NCBI RefSeq assembly: GCF_023371205.1
Contig: NZ_JAMCCO010000002.1
Span: 435,501-499,500, forward strand
DNA length: 64,000 nt
Direction: 5' to 3'
From: Parvivirga hydrogeniphila
Lineage (GTDB): Bacteria > Actinomycetota > Coriobacteriia > Anaerosomatales > Anaerosomataceae
Position numbers and translations under genes: made by a program. The notes below the pieces were generated by a model. The model made no database searches and was not told the DNA's origin. It worked only from the letters and a program-made list of their open reading frames with translations. This document shows positions 10,155-18,831 of the stretch, one piece after another; the first letter of the stretch is position 1; each line of letters opens with the position of its first letter.

Positions 10155-10670
10155 ATGCACGCGGTTGATGGGTGCGAAAGAACCTTCCGCGAGCTTGCGG
10201 ATGAGGTACTGCCTGGCCACATGGCCGAGCTGTATCGTTGCATGGCTTCGCCCCGCCCGATGCTGGACTTCGCACAGAAGGGGATCGGTGTGCGGACCCT
10301 CTTGCGAGAAGCAGGCCGCGCTTCGGACTTCCCTGGCTGCTACGTGATGCTTGACGCGGGCCGCCCGTTCTACGTCGGCATTTCGCGCAAGGTGTTCACG
10401 CGCCTTCGGCAGCACGTCCTCGCGGACACTCACCACAGCGCGACGCTGGCGTACCGCATGGCGGCCAAGTGGACGGGTCACTCGATGCGGCGCTCGGAAG
10501 CCATGGCGGACCCCGATTTCAAGCGCGAGTTCGACCGGGCGCGAGAGAAGATCCGCTCGCTTGACGTGGCGTACGTAGAGATCGATAACCCTCTGGTGTT
10601 GCACGTGTTCGAGGCGTACGCGGCGCTCGAGCTTGGCACCGGGGAGTGGAACACGTTCGAGACTCACTGA
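10155..10670 (+). CDS. GIY-YIG-like domain protein
   Basis: A 171-residue protein starting at the ATG after a GAGGG site. The core GCYVML...FYVGISRKVFTRLRQHV reads as a GIY-YIG fold: GCY in place of GIY, YVGIS in place of YIG, and the following Arg. A C-terminal VFEAYAALELGTGEWNTFE may carry the metal-binding Glu of this nuclease fold. It may cut DNA, but the first motif is degenerate and activity is not assured. It lies 11 bp after darG and 24 bp before the DUF262 gene, so it is probably co-transcribed with one or both. Length and fold fit the many small GIY-YIG genes found in defence islands. Confidence 0.65.
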   Translation: MHAVDGCERTFRELADEVLPGHMAELYRCMASPRPMLDFAQKGIGVRTLLREAGRASDFPGCYVMLDAGRPFYVGISRKVFTRLRQHVLADTHHSATLAYRMAAKWTGHSMRRSEAMADPDFKREFDRAREKIRSLDVAYVEIDNPLVLHVFEAYAALELGTGEWNTFETH

Positions 10671-10694
10671 GACCGGCTACCTAAGGGAGGACCC

Positions 10695-12482
10695 GTGGCA
10701 TTCCAGACACCAATCACCATCGATCGCGCCCTGCAAGGGATCACAACGCATGAGTACGTCCTCCCCGCCATCCAGCGTGAGTTCGTCTGGAAGCCTGAGC
10801 AGATCTGCGCGTTCTTCGACAGCCTGATGCGCCGATATCCGATCGGGTCGTTCTTGTTCTGGGAGATCCCGGTCGCCGATCTCGGCGACTACGTCTTCTA
10901 TGACTTCATCCGTGCCTACCACGAGCAGCGCAGCGCCCACTGCCCGGTCGTTCGTTCTGATGAATTGCCGACCGGCAAGCCGGTGACCGCGATCCTCGAC
11001 GGACAGCAGCGCATGACCGCGATCAACATCGGGTTGCGGGGAAGCTATGCCCGGCGTCTGCCGCGCAAGTCGTGGAACAACCCGGATGCGTATCCGGAGA
11101 AGCGTCTCTATCTCAACATCGCAGCACCCGCGCAGGACAACGATCAGAAGCTCGCGTATGACTTCCGCTTCCTCACGGAGAAGGAGGCCAAGGAGGGCAA
11201 CGCGGAGGATGGTGCTCACTGGTTCTTGGTGCCGAAGATCCGCGAGCTGACTGACGGCACCGACTCGGTGGGCATCTTCTCCTACATCCAGGAAGCAGGA
11301 CTGGCAGCTGACAACAAGTTCGCATTCCAGGCGCTCGATCGGCTCCGCCAGCTGGTCTTCCAGGACGGCGTGATCAGCTACTACGCGGTCGAGGACCGCG
11401 AGCTGGACAACGTGCTCGACATCTTCATCCGCGTGAACAGTGGCGGTACCGTGCTGTCCTACTCAGACCTGCTGCTCAGTATCGCCACCGCGCAGTGGAC
11501 GGAGCGCGATGCTCGTCAGGAGATCCACGCGCTCGTTGACGAAGTCAACGCGACCGGTCAGGGCTTCGGCTTCACCAAAGACGTCGTGCTCAAGGCGGGG
11601 CTCGTTCTTAGTGACATCGGCGACATCCGGTTCAAGGTCACCAACTTCAACCAAACGAACATGCACCTGCTCGAGCAAGGTTGGGACACGATCGGGGCGT
11701 CGCTTAAGCTGGGAGCGAAGCTGCTCGCGTCATTCGGGTTCAGCGAGCGCACCCTCGGCGCAGACTACGTGTTGTTGCCCATCGCCTACTACGTCAGGCA
11801 TCGCGGCCTGGATGAGACGTACCTGTCGTCAGAGGCGTATGCGAGCGACCGAGAGCGACTGCGGGCATGGGTGCTGCGTTCGTTGCTCAAGCCCGGCGTG
11901 TGGGGATCGGGTCAGGACACGCTGTTGGGGGCGCTACGCAAGGCCATTCGCGACCATGGGTCGGCCGGTTTCCCTGTCGATCAGATCGAGGCCGCGATGG
12001 CCGGACTGGGCAAGAGTCTGCGGTTCGGTGCCGAGGAGATCGACGCGCTGCTCGACTTGCAGTATGGCAAACCCCGGACGTTCGTGACTCTGTCGCTGCT
12101 GTACCCCAAGTTCAGTTTCGAGAGCGAGGTCCACGTCGATCACGTCTTCCCACAGAAGATGTTCTACAAGAAGTCGCTCGCAGCCGCAGGCGTGCCGCAG
12201 GCGCACTTCGACGACTACTTGGCTCTGATGAACGGCCTACCGAACCTGCAGCTGCTGCCGGGCAAGGCCAACATCAAGAAGCAAGACATGATGCCTCGCG
12301 ATTGGATCGAGTCGCTCGACTCAGGGAGCGACGAGGCCCAGGCGGCGGCGCGGCGCGAAGCATACCTCACTGAGCATGATCTTCACGGCCTGCCCGATTC
12401 GATGCTCAAGTTCCCCGAGTTCTACGAGACTCGCAAGGCGCGCATGCGGGAACGGCTGGAGCGGCTCCTGGGAGTGCGGTAG
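10695..12482 (+). CDS. DUF262/DUF1524 protein, GmrSD-type single-chain restriction factor
   Basis: A 595-residue protein starting with GTG after a GGGAGG site. The N-terminal half is DUF262: LPAIQREFVWKPEQI near residue 20, and the ILDGQQRMTA motif near residue 100 that binds and hydrolyses nucleotide. Near residue 480, HVDHVFPQ followed by LPNLQLLP is the HNH-type nuclease motif of DUF1524. In GmrSD (type IV) enzymes the S (DUF262) and D (DUF1524) parts fuse in this order and cut DNA with glucosylated or other modified cytosines. No partner methylase is needed, which fits its place among unrelated defence genes. The exact substrate cannot be read from sequence. Confidence 0.85.
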   Translation: MAFQTPITIDRALQGITTHEYVLPAIQREFVWKPEQICAFFDSLMRRYPIGSFLFWEIPVADLGDYVFYDFIRAYHEQRSAHCPVVRSDELPTGKPVTAILDGQQRMTAINIGLRGSYARRLPRKSWNNPDAYPEKRLYLNIAAPAQDNDQKLAYDFRFLTEKEAKEGNAEDGAHWFLVPKIRELTDGTDSVGIFSYIQEAGLAADNKFAFQALDRLRQLVFQDGVISYYAVEDRELDNVLDIFIRVNSGGTVLSYSDLLLSIATAQWTERDARQEIHALVDEVNATGQGFGFTKDVVLKAGLVLSDIGDIRFKVTNFNQTNMHLLEQGWDTIGASLKLGAKLLASFGFSERTLGADYVLLPIAYYVRHRGLDETYLSSEAYASDRERLRAWVLRSLLKPGVWGSGQDTLLGALRKAIRDHGSAGFPVDQIEAAMAGLGKSLRFGAEEIDALLDLQYGKPRTFVTLSLLYPKFSFESEVHVDHVFPQKMFYKKSLAAAGVPQAHFDDYLALMNGLPNLQLLPGKANIKKQDMMPRDWIESLDSGSDEAQAAARREAYLTEHDLHGLPDSMLKFPEFYETRKARMRERLERLLGVR

Positions 12483-12650
12483 ACATCTGTGGCCCAACCC
12501 GTGTCTATAGCACAATCTTTAGGCAAGCACCCGAGGCGACAGCGCGTGCCTCTACGAAAGACCCAGGAGCATGTAGATTGCGCGCGACGGGGCTTGCGCC
12601 GACGCGACAGCGACCCGGCGCAGTAATGCTCGGTGTTGTGCTATCCTCGT

Positions 12651-12672
12651 AATGCGTAAAAATCTACGCATT
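12651..12672 (+). promoter_or_regulatory. Palindromic operator and promoter of the abiE operon
   Basis: Perfect 8-bp arms AATGCGTA (12651-12658) and TACGCATT (12665-12672) flank AAAATC. A weak -35 (TTGTGC, 12636-12641) and an A-rich -10 (TAAAAAT, 12657-12663) place the palindrome across the -10 and transcription start. AbiEi proteins repress their own operons by binding inverted repeats at this location, so this is the likely AbiEi site. It also argues for the GTG start at 12683 rather than the TTG at 12671. The gap 12483-12650 shows no gene. Confidence 0.65.
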
Positions 12673-12682
12673 GGGAGACTGC

Positions 12683-13483
12683 GTGAACACCAACACAGGG
12701 TTGACGACGCTCCGCTTCCTTGAGAGCCACGAGGTGTTCACTCTCGACGACTTCATGGAAGCCGTGGGCCAAGGCACGTCCGAGCGCACCCGCTACGCCA
12801 ATCTCTGCAACGCCGTGCGCCGCGGCCAGGCATATCGGATCAGGCGCGGGCTGTACGCCTCGAACATCGGCGCCTATCGCGACAGAGTCCCCAATGTCGC
12901 GCTCGTCGCATCGAAAGCAGCACCGGATGCCGTCGTGAGCCACCACTCGGCGCTTGAGGCGCACGGTGTGGCGCATTCACCGCTGCGAACCGTCTACTTC
13001 ACTGCCCCGACCAAGGTGTCGGACTTCGAGGTGCGCGGCTATCGGTTCCACCGGGTCGCGCCGCCTGATGTCTCGCCCGAGCTGCTGTGCGAATTCGTGA
13101 CCCGCGTACGCGTGGGTGACGTGCTCGTGCCGGTGACCAGCCGGGAACGCACGCTCGTCGAATGCCTCGCCAACGTCAAGCTCGCCGGTGGACTCGAGGA
13201 GCTGCTGCGCAGTCTCGGCGGCTTCACTACGATGTCCGCCGATCGCGCGTGGCGCTATGCTGCTGCGCTCGGCTCCCCCACGGTGGCGGCTCGGCTGGGT
13301 TGGACGCTGGAGCTGTTCGGCGATCTTTGGGAGCCGGATGCTCGCGTTCTCGACGAGATGCGCGCATTTCTTGGGAGAGGCACCTATCGGCTCGGGGACG
13401 TCCGGTCGCCGAGCCGCTTCGTGTCGCGGTGGCGACTCTACGTCCCCGACGGCGTACCGTACGAGGATTGGGTGCGAGGATGA
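12683..13483 (+). CDS. abiEi: AbiEi-type antitoxin and autorepressor
   Basis: A 266-residue protein from GTG 12683, preceded by GGGAGA (short spacing). An N-terminal winged-helix part (VFTLDDFMEAVGQ, then AVRRGQAYRIRRGLYASN) is followed by the AbiEi body (VVSHHSALEAHGVAH; TSRERTLVECLAN). AbiEi represses the abiE promoter and, in the type IV mechanism, counteracts AbiEii without direct binding. Its stop overlaps the abiEii ATG (ATGA). A TTG at 12671 in frame is a poor alternative because it lies inside the operator. Because four more defence genes follow without a break, this repressor probably sets expression of the whole downstream operon. Confidence 0.85.
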   Translation: MNTNTGLTTLRFLESHEVFTLDDFMEAVGQGTSERTRYANLCNAVRRGQAYRIRRGLYASNIGAYRDRVPNVALVASKAAPDAVVSHHSALEAHGVAHSPLRTVYFTAPTKVSDFEVRGYRFHRVAPPDVSPELLCEFVTRVRVGDVLVPVTSRERTLVECLANVKLAGGLEELLRSLGGFTTMSADRAWRYAAALGSPTVAARLGWTLELFGDLWEPDARVLDEMRAFLGRGTYRLGDVRSPSRFVSRWRLYVPDGVPYEDWVRG

Positions 13484-14421
13484 CGCGCCCGATCCTTAAC
13501 GCGCCGGTCGGGTTCTCCAAGCCGGTCATCGACAAGGTCGAGCGGCTGCTCGAGATCCTTTCGGCGCTCCATGATGACCCCATGCTGACAGACGCGTTCG
13601 TGCTCCACGGCGGCACGGCCCTGAACCTCTTCCACGACGACGCTCCGCGCCTCTCTGTCGACATCGACCTGCTCTTCGTCGCCGAGCCCGAGCTCGCGGC
13701 CATGCGCCGCGCACGGCCCGATGTCGATGCTCGATTCCGGCGCGTGGTCGAGGGGCTTGGCTACCTCGTACAGGGAACGAATGACGAGCACAGCGGGCAG
13801 ACGTACCGCGTGAAGTACCCGGGCGATTACGTGAAGGTCGATGTGAGCTACCTGGCTCGGGTGCCTCTCCTGCAGCCCGAGCTGCGGGTCTGCACTCTTT
13901 CGGAACCTCACGTTCCGTTCCCGACCCTCCGCTTTCCAGAGCTTGTTGCAGGAAAAGTGAAAGCGCTCTTGGAGCGGACGGCCGCACGTGATCTCTATGA
14001 CCTCTGGAGAATCGCAGTGCGGCACCCTTTCCACTTCGTGGACCCGCTCGCTCGAGCCTGTGCAATCTACGCGATGAGCGCGTCCGATCCCTTCCCATAC
14101 ACAAAGCGACCCGCCGATGCGCTGGCCCGGTTTGAGAACCCGGCGGCCGACCTCGCAGAGCCGCTGTACGCGATGCTGCGCCCGGGTGATACGCCTGAGT
14201 TCAGCGAGATGGTCTCGGTGGTCCGCTCGTGGCTGGCGCCCCTCGGCAACACGACGCGCGCAGAAGCGGAGTACATGCGGCTTCTCGAAGACCGTGCCGA
14301 ATTCAGACCAGAGCTGCTGTTCGGCGAAGACTCCGAAACGGCCTCGCGGGCGCTCCAAGACCCGGTGATGGCGTGGAAGGTCCAGAACCTCGCGAAGCGT
14401 GGACAGGGAGGCGGCAGATGA
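13480..14421 (+). CDS. abiEii: AbiEii-type nucleotidyltransferase toxin
   Basis: A 313-residue protein from ATG 13480. The nucleotidyltransferase motif is intact: HGGTALNLFHDDAPRLSVDIDL (its end gives the metal-binding DxD near residue 60), then VKYPGDYVKVDVSYLAR, and the later conserved GKVKALLERTAARDLYDLWR. AbiEii/MenT-type enzymes transfer nucleotides to RNA (tRNA acceptor ends in studied MenT members) and stop growth. Its stop overlaps the following methylase start (ATGA). Length is normal. Substrate is inferred from the family only. Confidence 0.88.
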   Translation: MTRPILNAPVGFSKPVIDKVERLLEILSALHDDPMLTDAFVLHGGTALNLFHDDAPRLSVDIDLLFVAEPELAAMRRARPDVDARFRRVVEGLGYLVQGTNDEHSGQTYRVKYPGDYVKVDVSYLARVPLLQPELRVCTLSEPHVPFPTLRFPELVAGKVKALLERTAARDLYDLWRIAVRHPFHFVDPLARACAIYAMSASDPFPYTKRPADALARFENPAADLAEPLYAMLRPGDTPEFSEMVSVVRSWLAPLGNTTRAEAEYMRLLEDRAEFRPELLFGEDSETASRALQDPVMAWKVQNLAKRGQGGGR

Positions 14422-15521
14422 ACGCCTCTGCCCTCGCGTCCCACCCTCTTAATACTGTCGCGCCGTACTACACGATGTTCCGCCCGGAGTTCCCGCTGGC
14501 AGCGCTCGAGGGCGCGAGCGGCTGGGTGCTCGACCCGTTCTGCGGCCGCGGCACCACCAACTTCGCTGCCCGGCTGCTCGGGCTGCCATCAGTCGGCATC
14601 GACGCGAGTCCGGTCGCTGTGGCCATCGCCTCGGCCAAGCTGGTTTCGGTCGATGCTAAGCGGGTCGTCGCCCTCGCTCACGATCTCATCATGCAGCACG
14701 CAGACGCCGTCGAGCCTCCAGCCGGAGAGTTCTGGGAGCTCGCGTACCATCCCGACACGCTGCGTGAGCTGTGCGCGATCCGCGAGGGGCTGCGCGCCGC
14801 CGATTCCGCCGACCCCACGGCCGTGATGCTGCGAGCGATCATGCTCGGCGCGCTTCACGGACCCTGCGGCAAGCACGTGCAGAGCTACCTCTCGAACCAG
14901 ATGCCGCGCACCTACGCCACCAAACCGGCTGGCGCCGTGCGTTTCTGGCGAGCACGCGGCATGCAGCCGTCACGCATACCAGTGCTCGACGTGGTTGCCA
15001 GGCGCGCCACCCGAGCGTGCGACAGCACACTCCCCTCGGCACGCGGCTGCATCCTTCACGCCGACGCGCGAAGGATAGAGATGCCGCCCGGAGCGGGCCC
15101 CTTCTCGCACATCGTGACTTCGCCGCCGTACTACGGCATGCGCACCTATGTCAGCGACCAGTGGCTGCGGCACTGGTTCCTAGGCGGCCCGCCGCGCCCG
15201 GACTACGCGGCTGACCGCCAGCTCGAGTCGGCGAACCCCGAGCGCTTCGCCGCAGATCTGGCGCTGGTCTGGAGCCGCGTCGCACAGTGGGCCAGGCCCG
15301 GATGTCGCCTCACTGTCCGCTTCGGTGCAGTCCCGAGCGTTCCGTCCGAGCCCGAATCTCTCATCGTCAGCTCTTTGGAGAGCTCGGATGCCGGCTGGCG
15401 CATCATGCGGGTCTCCACTGCAGGTGCAGCTGACAGAGGAAGACGCCAGGCTCAACAGTTCGGATTCGTGCGGAGCAAGCCGATAACAGAAATCGACGTG
15501 TTCGCCATGCTGAGGGGGTAA
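14418..15521 (+). CDS. SAM-dependent DNA methyltransferase (DPFCGRGT ... SPPY type)
   Basis: A 367-residue enzyme. Motif I DPFCGRGTT begins at residue 39 and catalytic motif IV TSPPYYGMRTY near residue 234. SPPY suggests amino-methylation (N4-cytosine or N6-adenine) of DNA; the motif I-then-IV order differs from the common beta class. No target domain was recognised. The start overlaps abiEii and the stop lies 2 bp before nurA, so it belongs to the same transcript as the AbiE, NurA, HerA and helicase genes. A protective methylase for that machinery is the simplest role. An RNA-methylase relative (TRM11-like fold) cannot be excluded. Confidence 0.78.
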   Translation: MNASALASHPLNTVAPYYTMFRPEFPLAALEGASGWVLDPFCGRGTTNFAARLLGLPSVGIDASPVAVAIASAKLVSVDAKRVVALAHDLIMQHADAVEPPAGEFWELAYHPDTLRELCAIREGLRAADSADPTAVMLRAIMLGALHGPCGKHVQSYLSNQMPRTYATKPAGAVRFWRARGMQPSRIPVLDVVARRATRACDSTLPSARGCILHADARRIEMPPGAGPFSHIVTSPPYYGMRTYVSDQWLRHWFLGGPPRPDYAADRQLESANPERFAADLALVWSRVAQWARPGCRLTVRFGAVPSVPSEPESLIVSSLESSDAGWRIMRVSTAGAADRGRRQAQQFGFVRSKPITEIDVFAMLRG

Positions 15522-15523
15522 CC

Positions 15524-16690
15524 GTGCTCAACCCTGAAGACATCGAGTCCGTGCGCGACGCCATACGCTCGTGCGCGCAAGCAGACGAACGCGTCTTGGA
15601 GGCGCTCTGCAGGGAAGTCCGCGTGCTCAAGCCTGGTGTGCGCGTCATCCGGCCTCGAACCACGACCGCCGTCTCGCTGGTAGCGAGCGACGGGGGCAAC
15701 AACCGGCTCGAGTTCGACCCGTTCCTCTTTCAGATGGTCAGGGTCGTCGATTCGTGCGGGAAGCAGCTTTGCCTCGACGTCATTTCCCCCACAACCGATA
15801 CGGACGCGCTGTCCCGCCGTCAGTTCGATGAACAACATCGACCTGTGACCGATCTCGGATTCCTCATGGAAGAGCTGGGCGTTCGCACGCATCACCTGCA
15901 CGACCTCAGCCCGATGATCCCGTGGGGCGCCAAGGTGCGCGAACAGCCGGAGAAGGTCGGCACCTCGTGGGTGCAGGTGTACCGGGACCTGGTCGAATGG
16001 GCAGTGCTGTACCGGCTGATAGTCGACCGCAGGTTCGGAACAGACACGCTGATCGTCCGCGACGGCTTGTTGAGAAGCAAGGTCTTCGCCGGCGACCTGT
16101 TCATCAAGATGATGCAGCGTATCGAGCAGGCCATCGAGCGCGTCCGGACCGAGGACAAGCGCAACGTCTACCTCGTCGGTGTCGCAAAGCACTCCAAGGT
16201 CCTTCAGCGCTACCAACTCGCCATGGCTCTCGAAGACGTCCTCCCTGGCGGCGAGGCGCGCTTCGTCGAGATTCCTGCAGATCTCGAAGCGAAGGCCTAC
16301 AAGTGGGACGAGTGGGCGCGTGGGCGCACCGAGGCCGAAGAAGGCGGCGAGGCCGCGAAGTTCAAAGCGGGTCAGATGTACTTCGTCCGGTTCGGATCGC
16401 GCGTGTCAGACCCCGTATGGACAATAGACTTGCTCGAATCCCAGACGGATCGCGCACAGGAGGTGTTCGGTTACTTGCTTGCGGACGCCATCAACGGTTT
16501 CCCCGTGCCGTACTACCCCCGATGTCTCCAGAGCGCCCACGAGCATGCCCAGGTGGCCGGCTTCGATTCAGCGATCCTCCAGCACGAGGTACTGGAAGCG
16601 ATACGTGACCTGCTTCCAGACCAGAGGCGACCTATCCTCGACCGAGCACAGCTTGATGCTGGCGACATCTCAGAGCGGAGGTACGGATGA
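15524..16690 (+). CDS. nurA: NurA-domain nuclease
   Basis: A 388-residue protein, GTG start after GAGGGGG. NurA signatures: ASDGG with the metal-binding Asp near residue 56, LIVRDGLLR with Asp near residue 180, and YLVGVAKHSK near residue 220; the C-terminal VPYYPRCLQSAHEHAQV region ends with a conserved Asp/His set. NurA is a 5'-3' DNA nuclease that works as a ring on HerA and is best known from archaeal end resection. The herA start overlaps its stop (ATGA), the classic pair order in defence-type loci. The family call is good; the degradation target (phage DNA) is inferred from context. Confidence 0.82.
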   Translation: MLNPEDIESVRDAIRSCAQADERVLEALCREVRVLKPGVRVIRPRTTTAVSLVASDGGNNRLEFDPFLFQMVRVVDSCGKQLCLDVISPTTDTDALSRRQFDEQHRPVTDLGFLMEELGVRTHHLHDLSPMIPWGAKVREQPEKVGTSWVQVYRDLVEWAVLYRLIVDRRFGTDTLIVRDGLLRSKVFAGDLFIKMMQRIEQAIERVRTEDKRNVYLVGVAKHSKVLQRYQLAMALEDVLPGGEARFVEIPADLEAKAYKWDEWARGRTEAEEGGEAAKFKAGQMYFVRFGSRVSDPVWTIDLLESQTDRAQEVFGYLLADAINGFPVPYYPRCLQSAHEHAQVAGFDSAILQHEVLEAIRDLLPDQRRPILDRAQLDAGDISERRYG

Positions 16691-18831
16691 AGCTCTTCCC
16701 GAAGGACAAAGTGGCGGGCGCGTTCCTTGGCTTCTCTGAGGGAGGGCTCGAGTTCCACGCCGACCTCGTGCTGCCGTATCAGAGCGAGTATCAGAAGACG
16801 CCGATGCATGGCCAGTTCTTGATTGTCGCCCTCGAGCATGAGAACGAGGCCGTGCTCGGCCGTATCACCTCGATGTCCGCCCAGGGACGCCTCGCGTCGA
16901 GCGCTGGCGAGGACTTTGCGCTCCGTGCCATCCACGACGATCGCGAGATCCCAGAGGACCTTCGGACCAGTTATCTGAAGTATCGGGTCAACATCCGCGT
17001 GCTCGGCGTGTTGAAGGTCGTTGGCAGCAAGCTCGAGTTCGTGCCCTCCCATCGCCGTTTGCCGCACGTCGGCAGCAAGGTGGCTTTCCTTTCGGACGAA
17101 GTGCTCCGTGAGGTCGCCGGACACAATCTGGAGGGAGCCGATCTCGGCTTCTTCGCGCTCGGCGAATTCGTCTACTCCGGAGAAGATCCTCGGGTCGAGC
17201 TCGGACCGGGAGCGCAAGCACTGTACCCGGCCGTCGTGCCCAAGTTCAATGAGCGGCACCTGGTTTCGAGACGCACCTTTGTCTTCGCGCGCGCTGGTTT
17301 CGGCAAGTCGAACCTCGTAAAGCTGCTGTTCAGCAACCTGTATGAGGAGACCCCGACGGTCGAGAAGCGCGGTGGGTATCGCGCCAAGGTCGGCACTGTC
17401 ATCTTCGACCCTGACGGCGAATACTTCTGGCCAGACGACAAAGGACGACCGGGGCTGTGCGACGTACCTCATCTGCAGGACAAGCTCGTGGTGTTCACCG
17501 ACCGTCAAGCGCCGAGCCCCTTCTACGACTCGTTCACAGCCGCTGGAATCAAGCTTGACATCAGACGCCTCAAGCCCAGCGACGTGGTTTCCATCGCGTT
17601 GCCCCCTGAGAAGCAGGACCAGCAGAACGTCCGTAAGCTGAGAGGGATGAGCTCAGAACCGTGGGCCAAGCTGGTAGACGAGATCTATCGCAACGGGAAC
17701 AACGCGGACCCGGAAGTCCTGCGCCCGCTTCTCAAGCTCGAACAGGGGCAGGAGGCGGAGCTTTATGCAGCTCGGGCGAACATGACACAGATCGTCCAGA
17801 TGCTGCACGACCCAAGCTCCACCATGCTCGACATGCTTTTGAAGGCGCTCGGCGAGGGCAAGCTCTGCGTGGTGGATGTGTCGCGCATGCGCGGACAGCC
17901 GGCGCTCATCCTGTCAGGGCTGATACTCTCGAAGATCTTCGCCCACAACCAGGAGCAGTTCACGCGGAAGGACTCGAAGACCATACCGACCATCGCGGTC
18001 GTCGAAGAGGCCCAGTCCGTGCTCGGGCAAGGCGCCACAGAAGGCCCGTACGTGTCGTGGGTCAAGGAGGGTCGAAAGTACGACCTCGGCGCCGTGCTCA
18101 TCACCCAGCAACCGGGAGCGATCTCCAACGAGCTCCTCAGCCAGGGCGACAACTGGTTCTCGTTCCACCTGCTTTCGGCTGGAGACCTGTACGCCATCAA
18201 GAAGGCCAACGCCCACTTCTCCGACGACATCCTCAGCTCCTTGCTGAACGAGCCGATCGTCGGCCAGGGCGTGTTCTGGAGCAGCGCCGGAGGCACACCG
18301 TATCCGATACCGCTTCGGGTGCTGTCCTTCGAGAAGATGTTCGAGGCGCGCGATCCGCATTACTCGGGACCCCCTGTGGAGACGCACGCCGCCCGGATGA
18401 AGGCGGAGTTCGCCGCAGCGCTCCGCGGCGGCGCCATGGCCACGATTTCCCCCTCCCCGGATGTGTTCGAGGAGCAAGGCGGCGGTTATGTGGCGGACAG
18501 CGGGGGCGAGGACCAAGGACCGGCCGCATCGGGCGTCGATGTGCGCGAGACGCAAGTGCGCAGGGCTGTTGCAGCGCTCAAAGCGGACAGCGCCCTGTTG
18601 GCAAGGCTCAAGTCCGGCGACGGCGTCAGGTGGTGGGACGTCCAGCGGAAGCTCATCGAGGCCTTGCCAGACGTCATGACATGGGATGAGCGTAGACAGC
18701 TCGCCTACGAGATTGTGACTCGCGCTCTTGACGAGATAATCGGCCCTGGTCAATGGGAAACGCACCACCCAGTGTTGCCCGATGGGTCCCGCGACAAGGC
18801 CTGGATTCGCGCAACGGGAGGAACCGAATAG
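16687..18831 (+). CDS. herA: HerA-type hexameric ATPase/translocase
   Basis: A 714-residue FtsK/HerA-family motor. A beta-rich N-terminal HAS-type barrel (about 1-170) precedes Walker A ARAGFGKSN at residues 201-209. The first Gly of the usual GxxxxGKS is Ala here, which is slightly unusual. Walker B is VVEEAQ with Glu 440-441, followed by LITQQPGAISNELLSQ, the sensor region of HerA/VirB4 relatives. HerA pumps DNA through its ring to the partner NurA. The last 150 residues are extra and unassigned. The stop overlaps the next GTG by one base. Confidence 0.87.
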   Translation: MKLFPKDKVAGAFLGFSEGGLEFHADLVLPYQSEYQKTPMHGQFLIVALEHENEAVLGRITSMSAQGRLASSAGEDFALRAIHDDREIPEDLRTSYLKYRVNIRVLGVLKVVGSKLEFVPSHRRLPHVGSKVAFLSDEVLREVAGHNLEGADLGFFALGEFVYSGEDPRVELGPGAQALYPAVVPKFNERHLVSRRTFVFARAGFGKSNLVKLLFSNLYEETPTVEKRGGYRAKVGTVIFDPDGEYFWPDDKGRPGLCDVPHLQDKLVVFTDRQAPSPFYDSFTAAGIKLDIRRLKPSDVVSIALPPEKQDQQNVRKLRGMSSEPWAKLVDEIYRNGNNADPEVLRPLLKLEQGQEAELYAARANMTQIVQMLHDPSSTMLDMLLKALGEGKLCVVDVSRMRGQPALILSGLILSKIFAHNQEQFTRKDSKTIPTIAVVEEAQSVLGQGATEGPYVSWVKEGRKYDLGAVLITQQPGAISNELLSQGDNWFSFHLLSAGDLYAIKKANAHFSDDILSSLLNEPIVGQGVFWSSAGGTPYPIPLRVLSFEKMFEARDPHYSGPPVETHAARMKAEFAAALRGGAMATISPSPDVFEEQGGGYVADSGGEDQGPAASGVDVRETQVRRAVAALKADSALLARLKSGDGVRWWDVQRKLIEALPDVMTWDERRQLAYEIVTRALDEIIGPGQWETHHPVLPDGSRDKAWIRATGGTE

